This document shows, in pieces, positions 8,200 to 16,450 of a DNA stretch of 64,000 nt. The notes under the pieces are model-generated. The model was not told where the DNA came from. It made no database searches and worked only from the letters and a program-made list of their open reading frames with translations. This DNA is from Micromonospora eburnea (GTDB taxonomy: Bacteria; Actinomycetota; Actinomycetes; Mycobacteriales; Micromonosporaceae): contig NZ_FMHY01000002.1 in NCBI RefSeq assembly GCF_900090225.1, positions 310,001-374,000 of the forward strand, in the 5' to 3' direction. The translations under genes and the position numbers were made by a program. Each line of letters opens with the position of its first letter. Position 1 is the first letter of the stretch.

Positions 8200-9765
8200 T
8201 CAGCTCAGGAATCGGGGTGGGTGGGTGGGGCGGCCCGGCAAATAGAGGCGGTAGCCAGCAGCTTCGACAACCTGCGGTTCGCTGTCGCTCAAATACCTGC
8301 TGATGGTCAGATCGAAGGTCGAGCCAGCTGGCGCGATGTAGGCAACGTCCTCCGCCCGGTTGACCAGATCCAGGTACGGGGTATATCGATTTAGTCCCGG
8401 CTGGAGATCGTCCCGAAGGACGGCGCAGATGACTCGTTCGTCGGCTGCATAGATCAATCTGTTGCAAGTCCAGTATTCAGTATAGAAGCGTGTGATGCCG
8501 AGCCTGTCGATAGCGGCCAGGAGGTCTCTTTGTTCGCTGGCCTGATCTGCGTAGCTCAGAGCATGCTGCGCAAGTGCCGCAGTGGCGTGGGTCATCATCA
8601 CCACGAGTGTGGTTACCGAAGCGACGGCGAGCGTTCTCCCAGCAACTCGAAGCTTGGCCGAACCAAGTCGCCATAGCGGCCATATGGCTGCCGGGAGGGA
8701 AACCAGCAGCAGCTCAAGATAGCGAGCGCTCTCGATGGGCGTATCGGCGGCTGCCGGACTCCTCGCATAAGAGACAACAGTTATCATGCCGCCCAGGGAC
8801 AGGGTCAGTACGCCAAGTTCCCGCGCTCGGTCAGGACTGGATCCAGACCTGTACGCCCGCACCGCGACTATTGCCGATATGACCAGTAAGGCCAGGTAGG
8901 CGGGTCCCCACAGCATCTGCCACCGACTGCAATGGCTCGGATCGCACAGGCCCGTTGCCAAGGGGATACCCAGCATGACTCCGCCGTGGAGGCGGTCAAC
9001 AAGCGGCGCGTCCGATCCAGCAGTGTTGTGATGCAAGAGGACCATCAGCGAGTTGTTCCTGAAGGGACTCATGAGATTGTGCGCGATCATAGGCGATGCG
9101 CCCAACAGAAGTCCGGCCAGCGCGACGAGACCATATTTGCCGCGTAGCTCGCGGGCGCAGGTTAGTGCCAAGGCGACGGCACCGCAGGCGAGATAGGGAA
9201 GGATCAGCAGATGATCCCAGAGCGAGAGGCCCGCAAGGAAACCCCAGGCGCCGAAAAGAAGGAGTCGGCGTCGACCGCGGCGCGCCGCCAGGATCGAGGT
9301 GACAAGGATTAGAGATGCGGTAATTGCTGCGAGCTCGGCAGAGCCGTCCGCGATTATCCGATCTTTTACGACCCGGTCCGATCCAAGGGCGAGCAGGCCT
9401 ATCACCAGGAGCGCGAGCCCTCTCGCCGAGAAGAGTCGCCTGGTCAGAAAGTACATCGCGATCAAGAATAGGGCGTAAAAGGCCAGTGGCCCAACGCGCA
9501 GTGCCGATGTGGTCGGGCCGTTCAGCCAAATCACGGGTGCGGCAACATAGGATTCGAGCGTTCCCATGTAGTGTTGACCGTAGAGGAAGGCTGGGAAGTC
9601 CTTGCCCTGTAGAATGTGTAATGCGGCCAAGCCGAAAGTTGCTTCGTCGCTGTTTGTGGGGGGCGCGTCCGCCGCCGTAAGCCATGCGCGGAACCCCACG
9701 CCGAGGCAACCCAGGACTATTGCTGTGGCAGCAGTCAGAGTGCCGCGTCCGCGCCAGTCAATCAC
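8200..9765 (-). CDS. GT-C family integral membrane glycosyltransferase (GT39/ArnT-like)
   Basis: A 521-residue multi-spanning membrane protein. The first loop holds PPTNSDEATFGLAA followed by YGQHYMGTLESY, the pattern of GT-C enzymes that use polyprenyl-phosphate sugars, with the acidic SDEA pair as likely catalytic residues. About ten hydrophobic segments and a C-terminal periplasmic domain follow. I place the start at GTG 9765 because TATAGT lies seven bases upstream, which fits leaderless transcription; the frame is open further upstream to 10005 but looks non-coding. Base composition is visibly lower in GC (58 percent in one 60-base line) with AT-ending codons unlike its neighbours. It splits the normally adjacent HAD and ssd genes, so horizontal acquisition is likely. 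Substrate unknown. Confidence 0.8.
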   Translation of the reverse strand: MIDWRGRGTLTAATAIVLGCLGVGFRAWLTAADAPPTNSDEATFGLAALHILQGKDFPAFLYGQHYMGTLESYVAAPVIWLNGPTTSALRVGPLAFYALFLIAMYFLTRRLFSARGLALLVIGLLALGSDRVVKDRIIADGSAELAAITASLILVTSILAARRGRRRLLLFGAWGFLAGLSLWDHLLILPYLACGAVALALTCARELRGKYGLVALAGLLLGASPMIAHNLMSPFRNNSLMVLLHHNTAGSDAPLVDRLHGGVMLGIPLATGLCDPSHCSRWQMLWGPAYLALLVISAIVAVRAYRSGSSPDRARELGVLTLSLGGMITVVSYARSPAAADTPIESARYLELLLVSLPAAIWPLWRLGSAKLRVAGRTLAVASVTTLVVMMTHATAALAQHALSYADQASEQRDLLAAIDRLGITRFYTEYWTCNRLIYAADERVICAVLRDDLQPGLNRYTPYLDLVNRAEDVAYIAPAGSTFDLTISRYLSDSEPQVVEAAGYRLYLPGRPTHPPRFLS

Positions 9766-10394
9766 GGGCGGCACTATACCTGAGAACGGCGTAGCCAGTG
9801 AGCCTTCAGCCTTCGTTAAGAGTGGTGCGCGGAGCTGGCCGGGAATGGGAAGTGCCTTCTGGTTCGGGGTGTCTGGGGTTGCCGAACCAGTAATCACTGG
9901 CCAGCGGAGCCACTTGCAATGTGCGGGATGCCGCAGGCCGTCCGAAGGCCTTTGTCGGCGCGGACCGGTCCCCTCCTCGGGTAGGAGGCCGACAGCGGTT
10001 AACAATCCGATCAGCCGTTGATATCAACGGCGGTGGCCGAGGCCGAGCCCAAACGCGAACGGCTGTCGCCGCCGGCCGGTGGACGCCAGCGGGCGAAATG
10101 GCTCTCGTCGAAAGTCCGGTGAGCGAGGCGTCCGGCAGCCAGGCAGCCGCAAGCCCTGATGCGGGCCGGTTCCGAGAGCGAAGCGATGACAGCCGGCACC
10201 TGCTCGTCGACGAGGGTCGCCATCGGGCGATATCGATGAGCAGGCTCGCCCGCTCGTAGCAGATCAGCTTGCTCGGCGGGGTTTTTCCACAGCGCGGTTC
10301 GTCATCCACAGGCGAGCGCGGAACGACGACCGCGAGGGCGGCGATTCGGCAGGCTTCCCGGCGGCACGTCCGAGTCCGAACGCTGGAGGCCGCC
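9766..10394. promoter_or_regulatory. intergenic region upstream of ssd with two DnaA-box-like motifs
   Basis: No convincing gene is seen in this stretch. TTTTCCACA (10283-10291) and TCATCCACA (10302-10310) resemble the actinobacterial DnaA box TTGTCCACA with one and two mismatches. They lie 85-112 bp before the ssd start on the same strand. The minus-strand promoter of the glycosyltransferase (TATAGT at 9773-9778) is at the other end. Confidence 0.35.
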
Positions 10395-11498
10395 ATGCCG
10401 CCCCGTACCCCGCTCCCGCCGCACCACCGCCTTCCCCTGCTCGTCACCGCCGACGGCGAACTCCTCGACGAACTGCTGCGGCTCGCCGCGGCGGGCGGCA
10501 CCGAGGTCGAGTTGGCCGCCGATCCGGCCGCCGCCCGGGCCCGCTGGGCACCGGCCCCGCTGGTGCTCGTCGGCGCCGACCAGGCGCAGGCCTGCCTGCG
10601 GGCCCGGTTACCTCGCCGCCCCCGGACGGTGCTGGTCGGCCGCTCCGGGCACCTCGACCCGGGTACGCAGCTCGCCGAGCTGATCGGTGCCGAGCACGTC
10701 GCGACCCTGCCCGCCGCCGAGCCGTGGCTGGTCGACCGGTTCGCCGAGTGCGCGGGTGACGCCTCCGGCGCCGGCACGGCGCGCGTCGTGGCGGTGCTCG
10801 GCGGCCGGGGCGGCGCCGGCGCCAGCGTGCTGGCGGGCGGGCTCGCCGTCACGGCGGCCCGGGCCCGGCTGCGTACTCTCCTGGTCGACGCCGACCCGCT
10901 CGGCGGCGGCCTCGACCTCGTGCTCGGCTGGGAGCAGTTGGAAGGGCTGCGCTGGCCGGGCCTGACCGACACCGACGGGCGGGTCGACCCACCGTCGCTC
11001 GTCCGCGCCCTGCCCAGCCGGGGAGACCTGGTGGTCCTTTCCTGGGACCGGGGTGACCTGCTGCACCTGCCCGGCGAGGCGATGGCCGCCACCGTCGACG
11101 CCGCGCGTCGGGGCCGGGACGTCGTGGTCCTCGACCTGCCCCGCTACCTGGACGACGCGGCCGTCGTCGCGTTGCAGGCCGCGGACCGGGCGCTGGTGGT
11201 CGTACCGGCCGAGCTGCGGGCCACCGCCGCCGCGGCCCGGGTGGTGGCGGTCGCCGCCCCGCACTGCACCGACCTGTCGGTGATCGTGCGCGGGCCGGCC
11301 CCGGGTCGGCTCAAGGCCGGCGAGGTGGCCCGGGCGCTCGGGTTGCCACTCGCCGGCACGCTGCGCCCCGAGCCGGCGATCTGCCGGGGCCTGGAACGAG
11401 GCGAGGCGCCGGCCGCCGCCGGGAAGGGGCCGCTCGCCGCGCTCTGCCAGCGGATTCTTGACGAGCTGACCGGCGTACCGGCGCGGGGCGCGGCGTGA
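10395..11498 (+). CDS. ssd: septum-site-determining / CpaE-like ATPase (ssd)
   Basis: A 367-residue ParA/MinD-related protein that opens the Tad operon, the Rv3660c family. The N-terminal 120 residues form a receiver-like or pseudo-receiver region. From residue 133 the motif VVAVLGGRGGAGAS corresponds to a deviant Walker A, with the usual lysine replaced so that nucleotide binding may differ. LLVDADPLGGGLD and VVVLDLPRY follow as the switch and Walker B elements. CpaE-like proteins place pilus machinery in the cell, and Ssd overproduction affects septation in mycobacteria (family knowledge). The ATG is chosen for GGAGG five bases upstream. Its stop overlaps the next start by four bases (GTGA). 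Confidence 0.88.
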   Translation: MPPRTPLPPHHRLPLLVTADGELLDELLRLAAAGGTEVELAADPAAARARWAPAPLVLVGADQAQACLRARLPRRPRTVLVGRSGHLDPGTQLAELIGAEHVATLPAAEPWLVDRFAECAGDASGAGTARVVAVLGGRGGAGASVLAGGLAVTAARARLRTLLVDADPLGGGLDLVLGWEQLEGLRWPGLTDTDGRVDPPSLVRALPSRGDLVVLSWDRGDLLHLPGEAMAATVDAARRGRDVVVLDLPRYLDDAAVVALQAADRALVVVPAELRATAAAARVVAVAAPHCTDLSVIVRGPAPGRLKAGEVARALGLPLAGTLRPEPAICRGLERGEAPAAAGKGPLAALCQRILDELTGVPARGAA

Positions 11499-12703
11499 CC
11501 GGCCCGGCCGACTCGGGGAAACTGGCCGTCCGGGTCCGGCAGCGCTTCGCGGAGGCGGCCACCCCGGTCACTCCCGCCGCCATCGTCTCCGCCGTACGTG
11601 CCGAGCCGGGCACCGTGCTCGGGGACACCGCGCTGCTGCGGATCGCCGACCGGGTGCACCACGATCTCGTCGGGGCCGGGCCGCTGGCCCCGCTGCTGGC
11701 CGACCCGCAGGTCACCGACGTGCTGGTGAACGGCACCCGGGTGTGGGTCGACCGGGGACGCGGGTTGCACCAGGTGGCGGTGCCGCTCGGCACGGTCGAC
11801 GACGTACGTCGGCTGGCACAGCGGCTCACCGCGGCCGCCGGTCGGCGGCTCGACGACGCCTCCCCGTACGCCGATGCCCGGCTGCCCGACGGCACCCGAC
11901 TGCACGCCGTGCTGCCGCCGGTGGCGATCGACGGGCCGTACCTCTCGCTGCGTACCTTCCGGCAGCGGCCGTTCACCATCGACGAGCTGGTACGCCATGG
12001 CACCGTCCCCCGGCCGGTGGCGCCGCTGCTGGCCGCCGTCGTAACGGCCCGGCTGGCGTATCTGGTGACCGGAGGCACCGGCTCCGGCAAGACCACCCTG
12101 CTCAACACGCTGCTCGGGCTGGTGCCCGGGACCGAACGGATCGTGCTCGTCGAGGACGCGTCCGAGCTCCGTCCCGTGCATCCGCACGTGATCGGCCTCC
12201 AGGCGCGTACGTCCAACGTGGAGGGGGTCGGCGCCGTCGGGTTGAGTGATCTGGTCCGGCAGGCGTTGCGGATGCGGCCCGACCGCCTGGTGGTGGGCGA
12301 GTGCCGGGGCGCGGAGGTGGTCGACCTGCTTGCCGCACTGAACACCGGCCACGACGGGGGCGCCGGGACGCTGCACGCCAACGCCGCGACGGACGTGCCG
12401 GCCCGGCTGGAGGCGCTCGGGCTGCTCGGCGGCCTGCCCCGGGCCGCCCTGCATGCCCAGGTCGCCGCGGCGCTCCAGGTCCTGCTGCAGATGCGGCGTA
12501 CCGCCGAGGGGCGGGTGCTGGAGTCGATCAGCCTGCTGCTCCCTGAGGGGCCGGATCGGCTCGTCACCGTGGTTCCCGCCTGGGTACGCGGGCGCGGGCT
12601 CGGCCTCGCCGCCCGGCCGCTGGGCACACTGCTACGGGAGCGGAACGTGACGATCCCGCCCATCCTCTGCTCGGCCTGGCCGGGCTCGGCGGGTCCGTCG
12701 TGA
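11495..12703 (+). CDS. tadA: TadA/CpaF-family secretion ATPase
   Basis: A 402-residue type II/IV secretion motor. GGTGSGKTTLLN is the Walker A, LVLVEDASELRP the Asp-box region, and DRLVVGECRGAEVVDLL the Walker B. GGAGTLHANAA gives the conserved histidine box. It powers assembly or secretion through TadB and TadC at the membrane. The GTG start overlaps the ssd stop and the stop overlaps the tadB start, so translation is coupled. The length is typical for actinobacterial TadA. Confidence 0.95.
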   Translation: MTGPADSGKLAVRVRQRFAEAATPVTPAAIVSAVRAEPGTVLGDTALLRIADRVHHDLVGAGPLAPLLADPQVTDVLVNGTRVWVDRGRGLHQVAVPLGTVDDVRRLAQRLTAAAGRRLDDASPYADARLPDGTRLHAVLPPVAIDGPYLSLRTFRQRPFTIDELVRHGTVPRPVAPLLAAVVTARLAYLVTGGTGSGKTTLLNTLLGLVPGTERIVLVEDASELRPVHPHVIGLQARTSNVEGVGAVGLSDLVRQALRMRPDRLVVGECRGAEVVDLLAALNTGHDGGAGTLHANAATDVPARLEALGLLGGLPRAALHAQVAAALQVLLQMRRTAEGRVLESISLLLPEGPDRLVTVVPAWVRGRGLGLAARPLGTLLRERNVTIPPILCSAWPGSAGPS

Positions 12704-13959
12704 CCCTCCAGGGCTGGCTGGTGTCCGCGCTTTTGGTCGCCGCCGCGGCGGCGGTGGCCTGGCCGGTGCGCGCCGGTCGGGCCCGGCGGCGTGCCGTCCT
12801 CGAACCAGCGGGCCGGGATCGGACGACGTCGGGGCCCCACGTCGCCGGCCGTGCGCATGGGCGTCGGTTCAGCGGAGCCTGCACGACGGCCGGTGGCGGA
12901 CGGGGCGGGGAACTCGGCAGCCCCGATCGGCCGCCGGTCCGCCCACCCGGCCGTCGCGATGCCACCCACCCGGCCGCCGCGCCCGTACCGGTGGGCGGGC
13001 GCCGGCCGCGGGCCGCCCTGTCACTCAGCCCGACCTCGACGGGCGCGGCGGTGACCTGGTCGGTCGGCGGCACCGCAGATCCGGCGGTGGGCGGATACGG
13101 GCCGGCCGCGCACACGCTGGGCGGCGCGCCTCCCGGCACCCATCCGGTCGGGCCGGTTGCCAGCGGTTCGGCCGACGCGCGGGCGGTCGACCAGGTCCGC
13201 CGCGCTCCGACCGGTGACCGGCGCCAGGCTGGTCCTACCGATGGCCAGGTCCAGCGTGGTCCCGTCACCGGGCTGTTCCGAGTTCCCGGCCTGCTGGCTG
13301 CCCCGAGGCCGGCCCGGCTGCCGACCGACGGCGTCGCCGTGCGAGGACGGTTGCTGGAACGGGTGGGGGTGGCGGTGTCCCGGCGCGGCCTGCTGCCGGC
13401 CGTCCTGATGGGCGGTGGGACGGGAGCCGTGCTCGGCGGGCCGGTGGCGGCGATCGTGCTGGCCGCCTACGGGGCGCTCGCCGCCCGGGCGGCCCGGCGC
13501 CGGAGCGCCCGCCGGCAGGCCGACCAGGCGCGCCGACGCGAGCTGGACCAGCTCTGCGCACTCGCTGCCGATCTCCGCGCCGGGCTGCCGGTCGAGGGCG
13601 TCGTCGCCGATGGCCCGCACCGGATCGCCCGGTTGGGCCGGGCCGCCGTGCGGCTGGCCGATCGGACCGGGGCGCCGCTGGCCGAGCTGCTCGAACGCGT
13701 GGAGGCGGACGCTCGGGCCGCCGATCGCGGTCTTGCCGCGGCTGCCGCCCAGGCCGCCGGAGCACGGGCGACCGCGTGGCTGCTCGCCGCTCTGCCGCTC
13801 GGCGGCATCGGCCTCGGCTACGCCATCGGCGTGGATCCGGTTGCCGTGCTCCTGCACACGACCGTCGGCGGTGGCAGCGCGCTCGCGGCCGTCGCGTTGC
13901 AAGTCGGCGGCCTGCTGTGGGCCGAACGGCTCGGGGCGACGCCGGGGCGGCACGACTGA
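12700..13959 (+). CDS. tadB: TadB-like inner membrane platform protein with long disordered insert
   Basis: A 419-residue membrane protein of the T2SSF/GspF family. One N-terminal membrane helix (LVSALLVAAAAAVAWPV) is followed by about 170 residues rich in Gly, Pro, Arg and Ala without predicted structure. The TadB core then runs from about residue 220 (GLLPAVLMGGGTGAVL) to the LLAALPLGGIGLGYAIGVD helix. Normal actinobacterial TadB proteins are nearer 250-300 residues, so the insert is unusual. It overlaps tadA by GTGA and tadC by TGATG. With TadC it forms the platform that TadA drives. Confidence 0.85.
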   Translation: MTLQGWLVSALLVAAAAAVAWPVRAGRARRRAVLEPAGRDRTTSGPHVAGRAHGRRFSGACTTAGGGRGGELGSPDRPPVRPPGRRDATHPAAAPVPVGGRRPRAALSLSPTSTGAAVTWSVGGTADPAVGGYGPAAHTLGGAPPGTHPVGPVASGSADARAVDQVRRAPTGDRRQAGPTDGQVQRGPVTGLFRVPGLLAAPRPARLPTDGVAVRGRLLERVGVAVSRRGLLPAVLMGGGTGAVLGGPVAAIVLAAYGALAARAARRRSARRQADQARRRELDQLCALAADLRAGLPVEGVVADGPHRIARLGRAAVRLADRTGAPLAELLERVEADARAADRGLAAAAAQAAGARATAWLLAALPLGGIGLGYAIGVDPVAVLLHTTVGGGSALAAVALQVGGLLWAERLGATPGRHD

Positions 13960-14696
13960 TGTCCCGCCAGGTGATGGCCGCGGGTTGCCTGGCCGGGGCG
14001 GCGTTGCTGCTGGTCGCCACGACCGGTCCGGTCGGGCGACCAGGGCGGCGGCTTCGGCTGCTCACCCGCTCGACGGTGGCGGAGCGGACCAGGCCACCGT
14101 GGTGGCCGGACCGGATTCGGCTCGGCGCGGGCCTCGCCGGGCTGGCCACGTTGGTCGTGGTCGGCGGCTGGGCGGGTCTGATCGTCGGGGTGCTGGCCGG
14201 CCTGGCCGCCGACCGCGTGCTCCGGCGGATGGAGCCGCGCGCGGCCCGCGACCGACGGCTCCGGGAGATCGCCGATCTGCCCCTCGCCGCCGACCTGTTG
14301 GCAGCGGCGCTGCGCGCGGGAGCGCCGGTCGACCGGTCGGTGCTGGCGGTCGCCGAGGCGCTCGGTGGGCCGCTCGCCGACCGGCTCGGCCGGGTGGGCC
14401 GGACGCTGGAGCTCGGCGGAACGGCGGCGGAGGCATGGGCCCACCTGAATCCCGTGGCCGGGGCCGAACGCCTGGTGGCCGACGCGATCCGCTCGTCCAA
14501 CAGCGGTACGGCGCTGGCCGGCGCCCTCACCCGCCTCGCCGACGAGCTGCGTTCCGACCGGGCGATCGCGGCCGAGGCGGCGGCGCGGCGGGCGGGCGTC
14601 CTGATCGTGCTGCCGCTCGGGCTCTGCTTCCTGCCCGCCTTCATTCTCGCCGGCCTGGTGCCGGTGATTGTCGCCGTCCTCGGCGACGTGCTGTGA
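13959..14696 (+). CDS. tadC: TadC-like inner membrane platform protein
   Basis: A 245-residue T2SSF-type membrane protein that pairs with TadB. The start ATG shares its A with the TGA of tadB. Hydrophobic segments lie near residues 6-22, 57-90 and 222-244. The cytoplasmic part REIADLPLAADLLAAALRAG matches the TadC/GspF helical domain. The order tadA-tadB-tadC-pilin is that of Rv3656c-Rv3659c on the mycobacterial chromosome. Confidence 0.9.
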   Translation: MSRQVMAAGCLAGAALLLVATTGPVGRPGRRLRLLTRSTVAERTRPPWWPDRIRLGAGLAGLATLVVVGGWAGLIVGVLAGLAADRVLRRMEPRAARDRRLREIADLPLAADLLAAALRAGAPVDRSVLAVAEALGGPLADRLGRVGRTLELGGTAAEAWAHLNPVAGAERLVADAIRSSNSGTALAGALTRLADELRSDRAIAAEAAARRAGVLIVLPLGLCFLPAFILAGLVPVIVAVLGDVL

Positions 14697-14719
14697 ACCC
14701 ACGAGGAAAGGAGTACGAC

Positions 14720-14887
14720 ATGCGCAGACTTCTCGCCCGTCTGCGGGGTGACGCCGGGATGAACACGGCCGAGTACGCCGTCGGCACCCTGGCCGCGGTG
14801 GCCTTCGCCGGCATCCTGCTGAAGGTGCTCACCTCCGGCAACGTGCAGTCCGCGCTCACCGCTGTCATCGACCGGGCGCTGAAGTGA
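14720..14887 (+). CDS. Flp-type small pilin (DUF4244)
   Basis: A 55-residue prepilin. The leader MRRLLARLRGDAG ends in glycine, and MNTAEYAVGTLAAVAFAGIL follows: the class III prepilin site with Glu at +5, then one hydrophobic helix. A prepilin peptidase would cut after the glycine, and none is encoded nearby. AAAGGAG lies eight bases before the ATG, the strongest ribosome site in the operon, consistent with high demand for the major subunit. The stop overlaps the next gene. Confidence 0.9.
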   Translation: MRRLLARLRGDAGMNTAEYAVGTLAAVAFAGILLKVLTSGNVQSALTAVIDRALK

Positions 14888-15402
14888 CCGGGCGCTGGTG
14901 GGCCGGCCGCCGTCGGTGCGCTTCGGGCTCGGGAACGCCGCACCGGCCCGCCGTGCCCGGCGCGAAGCCGCGTCCGGCGGAGCCGCTCCTACACACCGCG
15001 GGTACGCGCGGGGCGGGGGTGACGGCCGCCGCATCCTCGGGGCGGCCGTGGGGCGCTGGCGAACGGGGCTCGTTCACCGCTGAGTTGGCGGCCGGCCTGC
15101 CGGCGCTCGTTCTGCTGCTCGTCGCCGGCCTCACTGCGGTCGAGGCGGTGACCACGCGGGCCGGATGTCTGGCCGCGGCTCGGGAGGCGGTGCTTGCCGC
15201 CTCCCGCGGTGAGCCGGGATCGACAGCCGGTGCTCGGCACGCCCCGCCCGGGGCCGACATCTCGGTCACCGTCTCCGGTGACCAGGTCATGGCGACCGTC
15301 CGGGCACCGGTCCGTACGCTCGGCGCGCGGCTGCCCCGGATCACCGTGTCAGCCACCGCCGTGGCCGCCGTCGAACCCGGTACACCGGGGCCACGATCGT
15401 GA
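14884..15402 (+). CDS. TadE-like pseudopilin
   Basis: A 172-residue protein with a long Arg/Pro/Ala-rich N-terminal region, then ERGSFTAELAAGLPALVLLL at about residues 60-79. This is the TadE pattern of a Glu-containing processing site followed by a single membrane helix. A small extracellular beta-rich domain follows. It corresponds in position to Rv3655c. Start GTG overlaps the pilin stop. It is probably a minor pilin or assembly factor. Confidence 0.82.
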   Translation: MTGRWWAGRRRCASGSGTPHRPAVPGAKPRPAEPLLHTAGTRGAGVTAAASSGRPWGAGERGSFTAELAAGLPALVLLLVAGLTAVEAVTTRAGCLAAAREAVLAASRGEPGSTAGARHAPPGADISVTVSGDQVMATVRAPVRTLGARLPRITVSATAVAAVEPGTPGPRS

Positions 15403-15893
15403 GGAACCATCGACGACCGGCCCGCACCACCCGGCGGCGGTACGGCCGGCGGATCGGCGACCTGGGCCGCCGGGACAGGTCGCGCAGTCCGAAGACGGAG
15501 CGGCCGCCAGGCCAGCCGCCGCTCGTGGTGGCTGCGGCGGGTGGCGGCGCGACGGACCGGGGCGGGGCGACCGTCTGCCTGCTCGCGGTCGGTCTCGTGT
15601 TCGTGCTGGTCGGTCTCTTCGGCGCGGCGCTGGGCGCGGCCCGGACGGCGCGGCAGCAGGCCCGGAACGCGGCGGACTTCGGGGCCCTGGCGGGCGCCGC
15701 CTGGGCGATCGAGAGCGACGACGTCGCGTGCGGACGGGCCGGCGAACTGGTACGCGCCAACGGCGGGCGGCTGGTGGCCTGCCGGCTCGACGGGCTCGAC
15801 GTCGTGGTCACGGCGGAGGTCGGGGTCGCGCCGTTGCCGGGGCTGGCGCGCACCGCGACCGCGACGTCCCGGGCCGGTCCGGTGCGCGGCTGA
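15399..15893 (+). CDS. second TadE/TadG-like membrane protein (Rv3654c type)
   Basis: A 164-residue protein with a basic N-terminus, then DRGGATVCLLAVGLVFVLVG at about residues 53-72 as the membrane segment, followed by RTARQQARNAADFGALAGAA. This is the signature of the helicase/secretion-neighbourhood TadE-like family. The GTG start overlaps the previous stop (GTGA). It is the last gene of the pilus operon; a minisatellite starts 47 bases later. Confidence 0.85.
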   Translation: MRNHRRPARTTRRRYGRRIGDLGRRDRSRSPKTERPPGQPPLVVAAAGGGATDRGGATVCLLAVGLVFVLVGLFGAALGAARTARQQARNAADFGALAGAAWAIESDDVACGRAGELVRANGGRLVACRLDGLDVVVTAEVGVAPLPGLARTATATSRAGPVRG

Positions 15894-15940
15894 CCGACGC
15901 CGGCCAGCACCGCGGTCCGCATCGAATGCCGCCTGGCCGG

Positions 15941-16300
15941 CCACGGATCGCGCCGTCCGGCCAGGGGCCGCGCCGTCCGGCCAGGGATCGCGCCGTCCGG
16001 CCAGGGATCGCGCCGTCCGGCCAGGGATCGCGCCGTCCGGCCAGGGATCGCGCCGTCCGGCCAGGGATCGCGCCGTCCGGCCAGGGATCGCGCCGTCCGG
16101 CCAGGGATCGCGCCGTCCGGCCAGGGATCGCGCCGTCCGGCCAGGGATCGCGCCGTCCGGCCAGGGATCGCGCCGTCCGGCCAGGGATCGCGCCGTCCGG
16201 CCAGGGGCCGCGCCGTCCGGCCAGGGGCCGCGCCGTCCGGCCAGGGGCCGCGCCGTCCGGCCACGGGCCGCGCCGTCCGGCCACGGGCCGCGCCGTCCGG
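15941..16300. repeat. 18-unit 20-bp tandem repeat (minisatellite)
   Basis: Eighteen contiguous 20-bp units with consensus CCAGGGATCGCGCCGTCCGG, phased exactly at 15941, 15961 and so on. Twelve units carry GATCG and six carry GGCCG at the variable centre. The GGCCG type occurs once near the left end and in a block of five at the right end. The last two and the first have CCACGG. A degenerate unit follows at 16301. All frames stay open on both strands because 20 bp is not a multiple of three, which creates false long reading frames. It is intergenic, 3' of the tad operon. Confidence 0.97.
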
Positions 16301-16382
16301 CCCACGGACCGCGCCGCCGGCCACCGACGCGGCGCTGGCCGGCGACGGAGGCGCCCCGGTCGCACACCCGCTGACCCGGTCA

Positions 16383-16421
16383 GGGGTCGGGCGCTTTGGG
16401 TCCAGCAGACCGCCCGACCCC
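16383..16421. terminator. hairpin between tad region and LURP-one gene
   Basis: A perfect 11-bp stem, GGGGTCGGGCG (16383-16393) with CGCCCGACCCC (16411-16421), has a 17-base loop. It lies 30 bases beyond the stop of the minus-strand gene at 16451 and can also close transcripts leaving the repeat on the plus strand. Confidence 0.55.
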
Positions 16422-16450
16422 ACCGTCAACCGAACGCCGAGGTGGACGCC

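Noticed and set aside
10283..10310. Replication origin
   Set aside because: Only two imperfect DnaA boxes are present, and no dnaA, dnaN or gyrase genes are nearby.
15941..16300. CRISPR array
   Set aside because: The units are directly contiguous, with no spacers and no cas genes.
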